Shown: positions 37,046 through 52,173, counted from the stretch's first letter. The stretch: DNA of 64,000 nt from Archegozetes longisetosus (GCA_018873245.2 JAEMBT020000009.1:16487794-16551793); one strand, 5' to 3'. Numbers and translations: made by a program. The notes: a model not told the origin generated them from the letters alone.

Positions 37046-37829
37046 GTAGAAGTAAAATTAAAATTAAAAATTAAACATTAATCTATAATAGATCAAAGAT
37101 TGAGCTAGACATAACATTCTATAATGTTTGCTATTAGTCATAAAAACATATTTGGTTATTATTAGCCAACAGTAATTTCTGGTGAATTACATAAATAGTT
37201 GAGTAGTAATAAGAAAAGTACTCATCATTAAGCTATGGTCAATACATTATCTGTTGTCTTATATTGGTTTGCTTTAAGAGAGCTAATAATTTCCCTAATG
37301 ATTAATAAATTAGAATTAACGTTTCTATCTTATCTAATAACTACAGAAAAATTGTTTTATGTTATGTTTACCTAAAACCTTCATGACTCATATTATTTCT
37401 AACAATTCTTGGCGTTTTTCTTAGAGGAGAAGTTATAAATGTTGATGGTTATAATTTGATGATGGTTATAATATAATAGTGACGATGATTATTATATATT
37501 GAATGCTTTCAAAAATGTGAATATATTTGACTCAGAATTCCTATCCTTTTTGGCAATAGTAACTCAGTTTGATGAATGACTTTTATCTTATAAATATTTT
37601 CATCTCTTGTATCACATTAATCATAAATTAATCTAATATAAGAATCACATATTCAAGGCTTTAAACTACTAATTAAGTTGGGTTTCATCTAAATATAACC
37701 TAAAGGTCAATTGATTAGTGGAATGGAGTAAAAGTTTCAAAAATTAGTTCTCATTCTTCTTATCAAAATTAAATTGGTTTCCAACAAAATTTGAGTTAAG
37801 ATATACTAACGAATAGTTGAAAGTAAGAA

Positions 37830-38051
37830 ATGATAGTTATTTGTGATTATAAAATTTATTCATATATTCAATGGTGTAGTGGAAGTTCTAGAAAGGAAAT
37901 GGTAATGAATTTCCTGCAAGAATTTTCATATATTCAAAGGTTGCAAATTATTAATCAATTGAGCAAAAGAAAGCATATCCTGAATGAGGTGATGAATATG
38001 TTGAACAAATTGGATTCGGTCTCTTTACACATGAATTACATTCAGATTTAA
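37830..38051 (+). CDS. unrecognised short ORF, possible decayed exon
   Basis: 73 codons to TAA. The second half, from WCSGSSRKEMVMNFLQEFSY through IQRLQIINQLSKRKHILNEV to MNMLNKLDSV, looks amphipathic-helical. Its codon use (CTG, AGC, ATC, GTG, AAC, GTC) is unlike the AT-rich flanks. The first ~14 codons are AT-rich and may not belong; a possible acceptor (ATGGTGTAG) sits just before GGAAGTTCT. I do not recognise the family. The spacing of W, FLQ and IQ loosely recalls helices ahead of an F-box, which is weak evidence. Confidence 0.25.
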   Translation: MIVICDYKIYSYIQWCSGSSRKEMVMNFLQEFSYIQRLQIINQLSKRKHILNEVMNMLNKLDSVSLHMNYIQI

Positions 38052-38520
38052 ATAAGACCTATCGTTTTTAAAGAATTCTGATTAATTCATATCTCCTTTA
38101 CAACTTGAATCAATCAATTGTTGATCAGATGTGATGCATTCCTATTAAAAAGGAGTGAATTTAGATTTGAATTTTAAATAAAGTAGAATAAAGTGTTAGT
38201 TTATAGGATGAAACGGTTGGTTGGAAATGTTCACAACTAGATGAATGGAAAAGCAAATTTATTGTATGCTTTATTTAGAGAATTAAGTGAAGTCTATATT
38301 TAGAAGTAATCTTTCTTCAATTGGGATTTCAAGACGATTCAATTAAGCTGAGTTTGAAATCTAGATTCTTAAAAGCAGAAATCCATCAATGTGCTGGGTT
38401 ACATAAGTAGAATTCTTTATATTTTCAAAGCTAGAGATACTAATTCAATAGGTTTATATGGCTCAGTGTCGCTTTAAATAAACTAGAATTTTGTTTTTAC
38501 TTGGAGTAGAGATGCGCTTA

Positions 38521-38663
38521 ACTAACCTAACCTAACCTGACCTGATCTGATCTTATCTAACCTAACCTGACCTGACCTGACCTAAGCTAACCTAACCTAA
38601 CCTAACCTAACCTAACCTAACCTAACTTAACTAGACTAACCTAGCAAAATCTAACCTAACCTA
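38521..38663 (-). repeat. longest interstitial (CCTAA)n array
   Basis: About 28 units, with CCTGA and CTGAT variants clustered in the left half and uniform CCTAA in the right half. Confidence 0.9.
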
Positions 38664-41600
38664 TGTTTAAAAACAAGTTTTCAGATCTAATATGAGTTTA
38701 ACTAAACTAATACTAGTGGAAGATAACAATATGTATAAATGAGTGATTTGACTTGAGAACTTAGAGAAATAACTTATTGTTTCTATAGAAGACCAACAAA
38801 TTACTGGTTGAAGTATTTGTTACATAAATACTATTCTAACCTAAAGTATGAAACAGTTAACCATATAATCTATATATTAGATTATACGATATGAAAGTTT
38901 GTCAGTAAATTATAAAGAGTAGATTGAATTTGATTTGAAAGTTATACTAGTTGAAAGTTTGATCTAAATAACTGTTATACTAGTATACTGACTGTAATGT
39001 GACAGTGAATTGATATATAATAAGTAATTCTCATCTAACATAAAACTATTAATCAGAATACTTTATACAAACTTAAACATGTATACTTATAAATGATAAT
39101 TTAATAGATAACTATATTTATAATTGGTATTGTTTAGTAGAGTTATAGCAATTTGTTTATGTTAGTAATAAGTTGTTAATAGTAATATGAGTTATTCTAA
39201 TTTGGTAGTAATACTTGTTTCTATTAGTATCTATTTTGATACAATTCTATTTATTAATACTATTATTATTATGATTATGATTACTGAATATTATTAAAAA
39301 TGATATCTTCATAAACTTACTATTTCTTATTAGTAAATACACTCAATTGAATATAAATGCAATTAACTTATATAGATAAACAGAAGAAATAAGATAATAT
39401 ATTAGTGAATACAACCATTTAAGATCTATATATTAATCCGTCTATAATTTACTATATTTTAATTTATCTATTGTAGTCTTGAATGTTCTTAAGGAAAATA
39501 TAAGTATTAATTGATCTCTAAATGATTAAGAGATTAATTTCTCATATGAACCAATTGTTTGATTGTTAAATAAATGATCAAATCTTGCGTAAAACTACAT
39601 AATTATTCTGAATTAGAAACTTATAACATAGATGATTAATACAACGTTTAGGGAGATATAAAAAATCAATTCAAATATTTTTTTTGCATATATCGATTTT
39701 TTGGTAAGAAAGGAAAACTGCATCTTTTATTTGCTTAAATTCAGTATAAATTTACACGACTTTTACTTTAGAGTCCATTCATTAGACAAAGAAATGCTAA
39801 AAGAATTTAAGTAAACTTCAAGGAAAATCGATCTAAGACTAAAAATAGTGAAGTATCTAATTGAAAATCGAAAACTGTGTCAATATATTCAGTATCAGAA
39901 TAATTAATTAGAAGACTAATAGCGTATAGATGTTATTTCGGTTTTCAATCTATTCTAAAATATTTAATATAATTCAGAGTGAAATGAGATAGAGCTCGCA
40001 GGTATCCATTCCAATAAGTGTAGTCACTATATGAGTCAACTTATATAGAGAGCAATTAATTTTTATATTTTCAGCTCAATTAATTTCGACTAACGTCAAG
40101 AATACTAAATTGCAAGTTGAAAGTCACTTTTGGTAAAATATAAATGCCGCTTCTATTAGATTCCGTTAGATTCTGTAGGATTCTGTTGAGATTCTGTAGG
40201 ATTCTGTTGAATTCTGTTAGATTCCGTCGAATTCTGTTAGATTCTATTAGATTCTGTTAGAGGTGGAACCGATATCTGACTCAGAAATGAGATATTTTTA
40301 GCATTTTATTCAATGAGTCAAGTTATCCGACTCGAAGTGTTACATTAATTGAATTTTTATATGATTGCTTTAGGGCATATGAGAGAGCTTGTATCATAAG
40401 TAAGTTTTCATAGCCATTAGTAGAGTGCAATCAACGATTATATGAAACTATTTGTTTCCCAATAAAGATCCAGAAATTTATTGGTCATCCACAAGTTATT
40501 AATTGTCTAATATTCTTGTATTTGTCAAATATAAGTGTTGTTAAGCATGAACTAAATATAGTATAATATTAAGAATATATAAGGCTTTTAGATCTAATGA
40601 CAAGATGGTTAGAGACAACTGAAAAGCATATCATTATTAGGATAATGTCTATACTATTTAAAGAAATGAACCAAATCTATCTCAAAACATACTTATTTGT
40701 TAAGTATAAGTTTACACACTAATAGGTTTGAAAAGTTTTAGGAAACAGTTTGAACAAAAATAGATGAATTTAAAAAGTATGCTTTTAGTAGTATTAGATA
40801 AACATAATATACAAATAGATAGATGTTGTGCATTGATCCTAGATTAATCCCCAATGAGTTAAGATAAGATATAAATCGATATAAGGATAATGTTAGTTAT
40901 TTAAGGATGCATTTATCGATTAATCAGAATATACTTAACATAAACAGAATCGGAATATGTTGTCTGACCCCTAATGCTTTATGTAATAGACTACTTGGTT
41001 TGTAAGAGATTATCAGATTATTTAGATTTATTAAATATGAGTAAAGATTGTAGTTTTGTGATATATTATAGGAAGTATTTTATCTGTTATATATGTGTTT
41101 TGTCTAATCTCTTTAAACAATAGCACATATATTATGCACTAAGATTTTTAATCCATGTTCAAGCGGCTTTAAATACAATCAAATCTCTCTATAAAGAACT
41201 CCCTTAAAACGAACAAACTTCAAACACAAAAAGTGTTGATCATAACAGGAGAGGAGAGTAGTAAGATTAATAACAAGAAGCAGCTGTAGTAAAAACAAGA
41301 CGTAGACTATTATAACAGAAATAAAGTAGTCATGTCATTTAGTTCTATTTGCTTATTGTCTGGTTTGTAATATTACAATCTAATATGATTCATTTTCACT
41401 ATTTATTATTTGTACTTGTTAGTGCTTAATTAATTTGCTTTTAATTTATATTTATATAATCATATGATTCATCTGTAATATATATTGGTAGTTAAGGGAT
41501 AGTTAAAATATATATTGCAAATTGAGATAGCTAAAATAGAATTTTCAAATTGAGGTAGTTAAAATAGAATTTTCAAATTGAGATAGCTAAATTAGATATT

Positions 41601-44600
41601 TTCAAATTGAGATAGTCAAAATAGATATTTCGCAATAGTATAATTTAATTTTTAGTTGCAAAACATGAGATTTACTATGAAAACATAAGTTATATACTTA
41701 ACTCAATTATTATATAAATTCATATATATTCTTATATCTCTGCATCTTGTCAATTGTCAATTATGTCTACTTGCATAATATATAGTTGGAAGAGAATCTT
41801 TTTTTGATCAACATTTTCAGTTACCTATATATATATGATAGCGTTTATTACATATATTTCTTACATAAAACGATTGTGACAATTTCAATATTTCTAGATT
41901 AATATATATGTATATTAAGTAGAGAAACAAAATTCGATATATATTCTGATCATTTGTGATATTAGCAGAAAAGAATAGAAAATACATATAAATTAGGTGT
42001 TAAATTAGCAATGGATTAAGGTTGGATCTGCTCTAAATCTTCGTCACTATCACCTCATAAATATATAGACTCTGATGAAAGAGAGATCTTTTAATTCGTT
42101 TTAATTAGAATAGTAAATAAAGTAAAACAAACTGTAAATCTGCGTTAAGTATGACTCGCCAATCCACTAAATCGACTTTTCTTAATGCAACAATACAAAC
42201 CAACAAACTGATTGCTTTTTAATTGAACTGAACATATAGGAGAGTATTTTGATAAAAAACATGCTGATGAGTATGTCCATAAAAACATGTAGGAGAATAT
42301 TCCGTAAAACAGGTAGAAAAATATTTCGTAAGACTAGCAGAGCAATATTCTATAAAAAATATGCAGAAGGGTATGTCATAAAAAACATAGAATAATATTC
42401 TATAAAAACACAGAAGAATGTTCTATAAAGAATACAGAAGAATATTCTATAAAACATATAGAAGAATATGTCCATAAAAGCACAAAATATGTTCATAAAA
42501 AATTAATGACCACAAAATATGAGCAAAACAATAATTGACTGAAGATTAATGAAAAGAAATAAGAATTAAGTTGGATGATTTGAGTAGTATGTTAGTAATA
42601 TTTGTTATCTGCTCATGCCTCAAGTCTTGCCGTAATATTTAGCTTTGAATTGGTTGCATTCTACTAATATTGAATATTCATCAAAGTTTTCTATGATATA
42701 AACCATTGTCTGAAATGCATAATGCCTTAAAGAAAAGAATTCAAACATCTTTAGACTGGTATTTATTTGATATATATATTTATCTGACATTGTTTTGGTA
42801 TTGAAATAAAAAACGAGTTGTCATTTGACATAACTTTCATAATTTATATAGAAAGACAAAATTTTACATGGCTACCATTACGAGTTTAAATAAAGTTCAT
42901 TATAATCCTAGTTATAGTCAGACCAACAAACTAATAAAAACAATACTAGTTATAATAACTATTATTACTATAAGTTAAATGTTAAACATATAATGTCTTG
43001 GTTTCTAAAGAGAGCATATTTAATGTAAGTTAGAAGTATGGTATTATATATAATGTTTAATAAACTTGTTCTGGTTCAATCAAACAAACATATCTTGCTT
43101 ATTAAGTTCTATTAGATTAACCAACAAAGATAATATATATTAAAGAAATTGATTTCTTAATAATATATTTTTTGAAAATATTCTGACTAAACATTTATTT
43201 AGTACGTGCTTTTTGTGCCTAGAATGTTTAATTTAGGCTTAGGATATGAGAACATTGTTGATTGCATAGACCAGTATTTTGTACCATTTTCAGTTTTGAG
43301 GGCCAGAAACAAGTCATAGGCAAAAATCAAAGATTAGTCAACGAGCCAAAAGTGTATTTGGAATAAAATCTGAAATAATTTTTTATAGCTATTTCAAGAA
43401 CTTATGATTTGGTGTTGTCTAAGTGCTAAAAATGATAGTCTCGCGGACCATATGTTGAGATTGAGTGACGAGCGAAAACAAAAGTCTATAGAGACTGTTT
43501 GGATATGTTTAGCGTATGGGTCAGCAACTTATGCGAGATCAGAAAAATAATGACGTTTTCAACGAAGATAATTGAATTATGATTGTTCTGATAATTCCGA
43601 TTGTGTCAAACTAAGTTAGATAAGAAAATAAATTAGAATATTAATGTAGGAATTAAACAGATATGAGATTGAATGAGGATTCTGAGGATTGTGAAAGGCA
43701 AGAATGAAAAGATTCTAATTATTAGAGAACACACTGGTGTGATATTATTTGACACGTATTCATACTTTAAGTCTAAAGCCCGAAAGCTATAAAGTGGCTC
43801 ATTATTCAGATGTATTAAATCTATATAATTTAGATGACATTTACAGAATATTACATTTACAGAATATTACTTTTTTGCACTTCTAAAATTCTTATTAAAA
43901 GTAAAGATCTTTTATACAACTCAATAATAAAAGACATTAAGGCATTACGATGCACACTAAAAATGGTATATATTTTCTCATAATAGTCTATGTCTGTAGA
44001 ATAAAAAACATTAATATTTGAGAGAAATGGAAAATATGTGATTGTGTTTATGTTTAATTATATTGAAATTCATGCACGAGTATTCCGTGACAGTATCTGA
44101 TGAGATTTGGTCGTTAACAGAATCGTGCGATTCTCAGAGGATTACAGAATAGTGAGATTCTTGAAGGATTACAGAATGGTGCGATTCTTAAAGGATTAGT
44201 GAAATTAAATTTTTTATGTTTCAGATTTTTAGATAGGGCTCTACTGACACTTATTCAAATTAGATAAACAAAAGATTAAGGCATAAATTTGATTTTTTAG
44301 CACGAATTATAGATTAAATTCATCAATCTTTCATTGTTGTTTTTTTATCAAACATTTTTGAATAATTTTTTTTTGAATATTCTGAATATATTATTTTGAG
44401 TTATTTATTCTCTCTTATACTCTCCAAATTTGATGCAAATTCATCACATTAAATGCTTCATCAAAATAGTTCATTCAATACTATGCTGATTGTGATTCTT
44501 TGTTCAAATTCAGATTAATGGTAAAGCCGAGGTCAGTTAGTAGTGGGCACAGAGCCGATTAGGAATTGGCAGAGGACAGACAATAAATGAAGAATTAAAA

Positions 44601-45116
44601 TATAATACATGTTAAATACATGTTAATACATGCAGGATTAAGTCTAGTTAAACCGAAATAAATTGAGACACACGTGAGTACAGTGCAATTACTTAAATAG
44701 TGACTCATTAAAAAATAATTGTCTCCATTTAAGACAGAAGTGGTCCACTACTTAAATCGATGTGCTTTTATGTGAATTATTTAGTGCATGTGAATCAGCG
44801 AAATCACATTAAGATTACGTTAAAAATGATTTTGAAAAATTAATGTTAAGCTTAAAAGCAAAGTTTTAACTATCTTGAGGGTAAGAAGTTATTCTTTTGA
44901 AATTGTGAAACTGAAGTTATAGTCAAAGAGATAGTATAGTCAAAGAGATAGTATAGTTTAGAGATTATGGTAAAAGTAAACCTTTTTATATAATGCACTT
45001 TGTTCTAACTAAATTCTTTTGTTATTTATTCTTCAATTCTTTCATATATTAGAATTATAACTATAAGTCATAGAAGAGTAGTGGTTGAGTTTGAAATACG
45101 AGTTAAGAGTTTGATT

Positions 45117-45206
45117 AAGTTAGGTTAGGTTGGGTTGGGTTGGGTTAGGTTAGGTTGGATTGGGTTGGGTTGGGTTGGGTTGGGTTAGGTTAGGTTAGGT
45201 TAGGAT
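45117..45206 (+). repeat. interstitial (TTAGG)n with TTGGG blocks
   Basis: About 18 units in which runs of TTGGG alternate with runs of TTAGG, which suggests block expansion of a variant unit. Confidence 0.9.
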
Positions 45207-45941
45207 TGTTTTAATATTAAATACTTATGAAACGAAAAGTTTAGAGAGAATAACTTAAGCTGAATGAGAGAGTGATGAATGGAGAAATAGTTGATTTCCT
45301 AAATGATCAATCCAGAAGTTATCTATTAGATATAATTTGATTTCTACTATATCTGACTCTATATTAAGATTTATATTGATTTCTTCTTTCTTGATAGGGT
45401 TTCAATAGGGTTTTCATTAAGATTGATATAATCTTTTTTATTTTTTTTTTTATTTTTGTTTTTATTTCTTCTATTTTCTTCTTTTATATTTGCCTTATTT
45501 TTTGAAAAGACTTTCATATTCTATTATATTGTAGCTATAAAACAAAAGTGATCACTAACAAAGTGCGTCACAGGATCAAACATATGACAACTATAAGCGA
45601 TTTGAAATATATATAACAAAAAAACAAATCAAACTCAAATCATTATATGAAGATTTGTTTTCTTTTTCTCCATATTGAAATCAATGGCAAAGATTGGATT
45701 TTAAATATTAATAAATCATTTCTCTTCTGTCAACCGATGTTTTAGAGCTGAAAATAGAGTAGAGAATTGAAAACAGAATTCAGACAGAATTGAAAACAGA
45801 ATTGAAAACAGAATTTCGAAGTTTATAAATATATGATAAACAGTTAGAGATGTAAATAGTAGTATTTGAAAGGAATTACTAGTTCTCATAAGTAATGTAT
45901 AAAATCAAATAGCTTTGGTGTGATCAATAAACAATCTAGAA

Positions 45942-45959
45942 TAGGTTAGGTTAGGTTAG
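45942..45959 (+). repeat. short (TTAGG)n
   Basis: Three to four units. Confidence 0.8.
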
Positions 45960-46631
45960 ACTGTTCCTTTCAACGTGAATGAAAAACAATTGATTTGCCA
46001 ACTAAAATACATATTTAGATTTATATTTTTCTATTTATATTACTTCCACTTGACTGCCCAGTAGATAATTGAAATTTAGTTCCCAATATGTATCTCAAAT
46101 TTGATTGCATTTTATGACCTATAAAAACAAACCAAATCATGTAATAAAGTTCGGACTGAAAACTCATTACATACTATTCGAAACAATTGCAGAATACCAG
46201 AATCGACTTGAAAGCTAATTTTATGCCATTCAAATGTTCTCCAGAATCCCAGAATCGACATGAAGAGAATGTTAAAGTTTGATGTAATTATATTAAAAAG
46301 TAAAATTATTTGATGATATATGCAGCTATCTTATTGAATATTGTCTTACAATTAATAAACACTATACAAAAGATTAAAAAGTAAAAGCATTACCTCAGAA
46401 CAACTGTCGGTCCAATCCAAACATTTGCATACTTAAAATGTTTGGATAGAGAGTAAACAGAATATGAAGTGAAAAAATAGTTGAGAATAAGAAAAGCAAT
46501 CAGATTAAACAAACAAAATAACCTATCCGATTGAGAGATCGCAATAAAAGATAAATCAGCGTTTATTGAACATTACTTGCTATTCTCATGCATTTACTTG
46601 ATAGATGTATACTATTAGACTTTGTAATCAT

Positions 46632-46805
46632 CCATAGCAACTGCAATTGCTACTTTGTCATGCAATACTTTCCATCACATCATGCCATAGAGCATATTGA
46701 GAAACTTATAGAATATTCGGTATGGTTATCAAATCAAATTTGACAACAAATTCGTGTATATCACGAGCAAAGAGAGACATATTAATAGATTTTTCTTGTT
46801 GCTAC
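46632..46805. mobile_element. dispersed repeat family, copy B
   Basis: Starts CCATAGCAACTGCAATTGC, contains 'aatactttccatcacatcat', and ends TTTTTCTTGTTGCTACC. Terminal AGCAAC and GTTGCT form short inverted ends. It parallels the copies at 27,265 and 60,601. Confidence 0.5.
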
Positions 46806-49800
46806 CCAATATTGTTAAGCTTATGATCATACTTAGTATTGCATTCTCTTCTCTAAATGTATCATTTTCGAGATTCTTCAATTAAAATACTCTTCTTAGA
46901 AGAATGTATCACTAAATTTATACAAAAGCTAATGTTATGGAGTCGAGTTTATCTACCAATTCTTTTCTTCATCATCTTCATTATCCTAAAAGTTTAAGTA
47001 GAAGATGACTATTAAGTATCTGACCATTCAAACTACTCAATTAATTGAACAAAAGTTTAAGATTACTGCAGCTAAGAAGAGATTTATTGAACGGAAATAA
47101 AAGATCTTAAAAAAGGAAGGTCTTTGAGTGAGTTGACTTTTACAATAACTTGTAAAAATGATAAGGCTTTAGTTGAATCAAGTTTAGTACTCACTGTCAT
47201 TACCTAACCCAAACTGAACTAATATAAGAAATTGTTCGCCACTCTATAAAAAATTTTAGATTTCTTTTTTCTAATTTAGGTCAACTATTCTTTAAAATTC
47301 AAAATAAGACTTATCTGAGTGTATTAAAAGTTAACTTTTGTTACTTGACTCATAAAAACTTCAACTCGTTTTTGTCGAACTTTACTGATAAGCTGAAAAT
47401 CTAGTTTTTATGCAGCCAATCGCTAAATGGGTTCACCGTTGCATTGATCTTATTTTTGGAGTTAACTATATTAATGATCAGATTTACGGTTAAGCGAATT
47501 ATAGCTTACGAACGCAGGTGCGTTAAACTGAGAATTCGACTGAATTTTATGGAATCTTAGAGAATCTTCACTGAATCTTATAGAATATCATAAAATCTTC
47601 GCTGAATCTTATAGAATCTTCACTGAATCCTGACAGAATCTTCACGGAGTCGACTTACCATAAAATTCAATTCGATAGCGTTTTTGAAAAATACACGCTT
47701 TGCTGACGATCATGAAAGATGACTCCACAGTAAAAATATATATCAATTCAATCATTACCACAGTGTAGTGCTGATTAACGCTTAATATTTTGCCATCTAA
47801 TATACTCTTTGTTAGTATTGCTTATAAGAAATTTGAACTTAAAATCTAAAATATTTGATCTCTACAGTGATGAACATATATTAAGACGTCTATCATCTGA
47901 TTACTAGAAACTACATAATACATAGAATTATTTGAAGGTTTGAATTTGTTGGATGAAGCTGTGAAATGTGAGTTGCAGTGATGTTATTGTTGTCAAATTG
48001 CGCTCATTTTATCATCAGTTCTGAGATCTATATGAGGACTGAATTTTCAAATAGAAAATTCCAAAATTCAATCAATATATCGAATATAACTTTCAAAAGA
48101 TTCTGTAGGTCTTATATTTACATAACATAAAAATTTATATTCAATATTGATTAATCAAACAATATTTATAATGTTCATTCTCACATATTGATGATTCACA
48201 TTACTCAATCTTATAATTAATTTATGGACAGGATTAGCAACAAAACAGTGGTTTTAGCTTTAAAAGTTCAAAATCTATGTACTTATTTCAAACAATAAAT
48301 AAGAATAGAATAAGATTTAATTAAAATATATAAGTCATAGAGCGATTGATGAAGAATCAGAAGCTGGCATAAGCTAACAAAAGCGTGATGTAGGAATTGA
48401 TTGAATGTAAGATGGACATTTTGATTGTTTGATATTACACAATATGAAAACCGAATAGCATAACCGAATACCATAACCCATAACCCGAAACCATAACCCA
48501 ATTTCGGTGAGCAGGAAATAAGAACTATTTATCTTTACTCTAATATATTGAATATAGAACCGATATGTTTATTCTGAATTATAATTTATTACATCATATA
48601 AATTCAGTTATATTTCAACATAAAAGATATTCATATACTTCAGAATAACTGAAGAATGGCTTCTATTATGATATGAAACGAAAACTAACGATAGATAGTT
48701 CAAACTCAGTCTATAGATAGTATCCATTGAAAAATCTTGCTTTCAAGACTTGCTTTCGACAAAATTAAGACAAATTTGCTTTTAGTCAAATGAGCTAGAC
48801 ATAATTAAGAAAATATTTAAATTTGGCTCTTATTTTCGAATGTCAAAGCTAGCAGATAATGAGGAAAAAATTAAGATTCAAGCTTGAACTTTAGACAAAT
48901 TCAGTTGTTTTGCATTATTATGTGATTAGTAGAGCTGAAGCTTTTATAATTAAAACATTTTCTGACTTTATATTTAGCTAAATTTTATATCAAAATTAGT
49001 TTAGAGTTGTTCAAAAGCTTAGAAATCCTATGAAAATGCAAGTCAAGCAAAAATGAACGTTATAGTGGCTATTAATCTGTAGATAGTGTACAAGTTTAGA
49101 TGGTTCAGAGGTTTTATCATGTACGTCCAAATTAATATATTACTCTAAAATGATGCGCTACTATCGATTTTAGTATTACGATATTCAATGAAATATTAAT
49201 TAAAACTTTTTAGATGTTTTCATATTCGTTTCTCTCTGATCAATTCTATTCAATTATTTTAATGTTTCATTAAGATATAGATTTATCATAATGTTTTTAC
49301 AATTAGTTTTATTAGACAATTCCATTTGATTCTTATTTCTTCGTATTTTTTATAAGATCTTTTGAATATTACATAGCTTTTCATGTCTTTTAGCTTTTAT
49401 AATTGAATTTTTGAGGTGATTATTCAAAACAAAATTCAGCATTTAGGTTTCAAAAAATTAAGTTCTATTTCATTGAAATGATCAGAGAATTTCTCAAGTT
49501 AATTATAATTATTATTATTCATAATGAGAATATTTTAGTGATAAAATTCGACAATATTGAAGAACTTAGAGTCTGTAGAGCTTATAGACAATGGAATAAA
49601 AATAAATTTAAATAGATTTAAATTCAAATCAAACGAATAAATAGGCATTACTTCGAATTCAATATTTATGCAGGCTTACTACAATAAAATCTTTGAACTC
49701 TGATTTTCTTATGTCAACCAAGGTTGATTTGGTAACCAGATTTAAACTAATTTTACAAATTCTTTTCTTTAAATAACGATCTTTTTGGAATTTGTCTCAA

Positions 49801-52173
49801 ATGTTTTGGGGATAGAATAAGAATCAGTTGGAATCAGTAAGGATCTATAAGAATCGATATAAAGTCAATGCAATAAGTATTGGTTTTGTTATCTTTAATA
49901 CAAATACTTGATAATCAATATGTATTTGTCAACAATCTCTTCAAATAGTCCTTTTGATCTTGACTATAATTTTTATAATTTTATAAATAAAAAAGAGTTT
50001 ATTAAGTTTTTCATTTTATTCCCAATTGAAAGGCATACCAATTGACGGTATTATCAGTCCTTTTCTTGTAAGTCCAATCAATACTACCAATTTCCATCTT
50101 CTCAATTCTCTTCAGAATTCTATTCAGTTATCAGAATCTTGTAGCTCACTCCAGAATCCGATCATTGCTTGTGTACACATTCAGTTGCGAACATACTTTC
50201 GATTGAATTTTGATTTCTGTCATCATTTGGTTTTTTATTGTTTTCAAATATATATCTTTTAAGATTTCAGTCATATCTTATTTACTTGAAATTCAACGAA
50301 ATTGAAGTTTGAAACAATTCAAACTTATAGCACTTAACCTTTCAAATTAATATTTTAATGCAAAAAACATGTCTCTTAAGTTCATATTTTATTCAAAAAT
50401 AATTTCTAAAATTTCAAATGAAAAATGATAGCCACCTGAGTTTGGAAATGATTGAGAATCGAGAGAATCTACAGAATTTACAGTGTACTGAACTACCCAT
50501 TATTGTGATGCATAACTAAGGTTGCGACCCATCAAGATTTGATCTAAACTTTCTATACTTTAGTCTATTATGCACAATAAGTTTGAATTGACACATTTCA
50601 TGCAGAAATATACTTTTGTAAACTTATTGCAACCTGATAATCAATATTAGGACACCCTTTGGGATTCTTTTTTAGAAAAAGATGATAAATTTTGCCAGAA
50701 GGCTATGACAAAAGTCTGTGTTCTAAAAAATAAATTTTGGTTTCTTACTAAATGCTATCTTGAAAAAAGAATTAAAAAAGAATTAAAAAAGAATTAGTGA
50801 GTCAGAATAACACTTTAGATATGAGAACGAAATAGATTAAGACAGCAGTTAGTGATTCAGAAGTAAGTCTGACCTGAATTAGTTAGACTGCGTGCTAAAC
50901 ATAAATTCTCCTCAATTCAGAGTCAAGAGTTAGTGACATATCCTTACATACTAATTGACTAGAACTCACACATGGAGGTAGTGCTTAAAGTTTTGAATTG
51001 GCAGACAGAATTCCATTAAAATTGATTTAAGTGTTAAAATTGTTTACTGTTGAATAGGTCTGACTTGACTGCAGTTATAATATTATAATTTAATGTTTAA
51101 AGTTATAAAAATAATAAAAAAGTGTTATTAGATGTGAAAATAGCTATAATATTATTTATTCTATATTTCAACAGATACATTGGTGACTTAAAGAGTGTTA
51201 CAAACTGTCAAATATGCATATAATTGTGTAATAGTAGTGAACTATTAAGTGTTGTGTAAAGCGTAAATCGAACATCATTTTCTTGGTAACGTCTATTCAC
51301 TTATCATCTCTAAACCAATTCTCACTAGAATTGGTTTGGCATCAAAGCTATTTACGATCCATTTGGACTTTACATAAATAAAAGTCAAGAATAAAAGTCA
51401 GGAATAAAATCAAGAATAAAAGTCAGGAATAAAGTCAAGAATAAAGTCAAGAATAAAATCAAGAATAAAGTCAAGAATATAAGTCAAGATAATGCATACG
51501 CTGTATAAATGTAAATAAGAACTGATTTCAATGCAATAAAAAGGCGCAAATTTTTAAATGTGTCAGAATTCTGAGTAAATCAGTTGTTGAAAGCTTAAAA
51601 AAAGTTTTCAAAAAACATTTTATCAGTACTATCAATGATTTATGATCGACAGAGAGTGTAAAAGAAGAGGAAGAATAAGAAGTAGACCAGTTTTGTTAGA
51701 ATGCTTTTAGTTATTAACTCTTCCGATTCTTAAGTTTTTATGTATTCCATTCCACTTGAGATACTTCGATAAGATTAAAACCAATTCTCATCAGTAAGAA
51801 TTTTAAGCAATAAGCCATCAGTTCATAAGAGAAGTGATCAGCTGATGAGAGAAGTGATTAGTTGATGAGAGAAGTGATCAGTTCGTAAGAGAATCCATCA
51901 GTTCATAAGAGAATCCATCACTTGATAAGATGAGCCATGACTTCATAAAATAAGCCATCACTTCATAAGTTATCATTAATGGAGACAACTATTTGTCAAA
52001 GAGATACAAGAATGGGAAAAAGAAATTTTCACTCATCCCCATAACTTATTATTCTTATTTGAAGATCTTTTTCTTACTAGAAGACCTTCACATCTATTAA
52101 TCACAGAGTGTTGGAATCCATCGCATATATCAATTGTGTTCTCACGTCTTGTGTGTCGCTATCAATACAACGT

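Larger units (their letters stand above)
33966..52172. other. gene-poor AT-rich region
   Basis: No host exon is confidently supported in 18 kb. It carries four TTAGG-type arrays plus one partial array and many minisatellites. Tandems not listed separately: 'ctgtgtagattcaactacgg' (35,680-35,815), a ~38-bp direct repeat around 'tgtgattctgtattacaatc' (35,992-36,058), 'gattctgttagattctgtag' (40,157-40,260), 'aattgagatagctaaaatag' (41,519-41,628), 'gaatattctataaaaacat' (42,240-42,490), 'gaatcttcactgaatcttat' (47,550-47,645), 'agtcaagaataaaagtcagg' (51,382-51,490), 'catcagttcataagagaagt' (51,818-51,970). One short ORF at 37,830 is listed separately. Confidence 0.5.

Noticed and set aside
43290..43530. 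Possible hAT-type element ends (GGGCCAG, TCTCGCGGACCA, GGGTCAGCAACTT)
   Set aside because: The words recall hAT termini, but no consistent inverted pair or 8-bp duplication could be seen.
48283..48501. Minus ORF of 72 codons
   Set aside because: The start lies in a short CCATAACCC tandem and the rest has no recognisable domain.
50026..50262. Plus ORF of 78 codons
   Set aside because: No motif, no splice context and composition like the flanking DNA.
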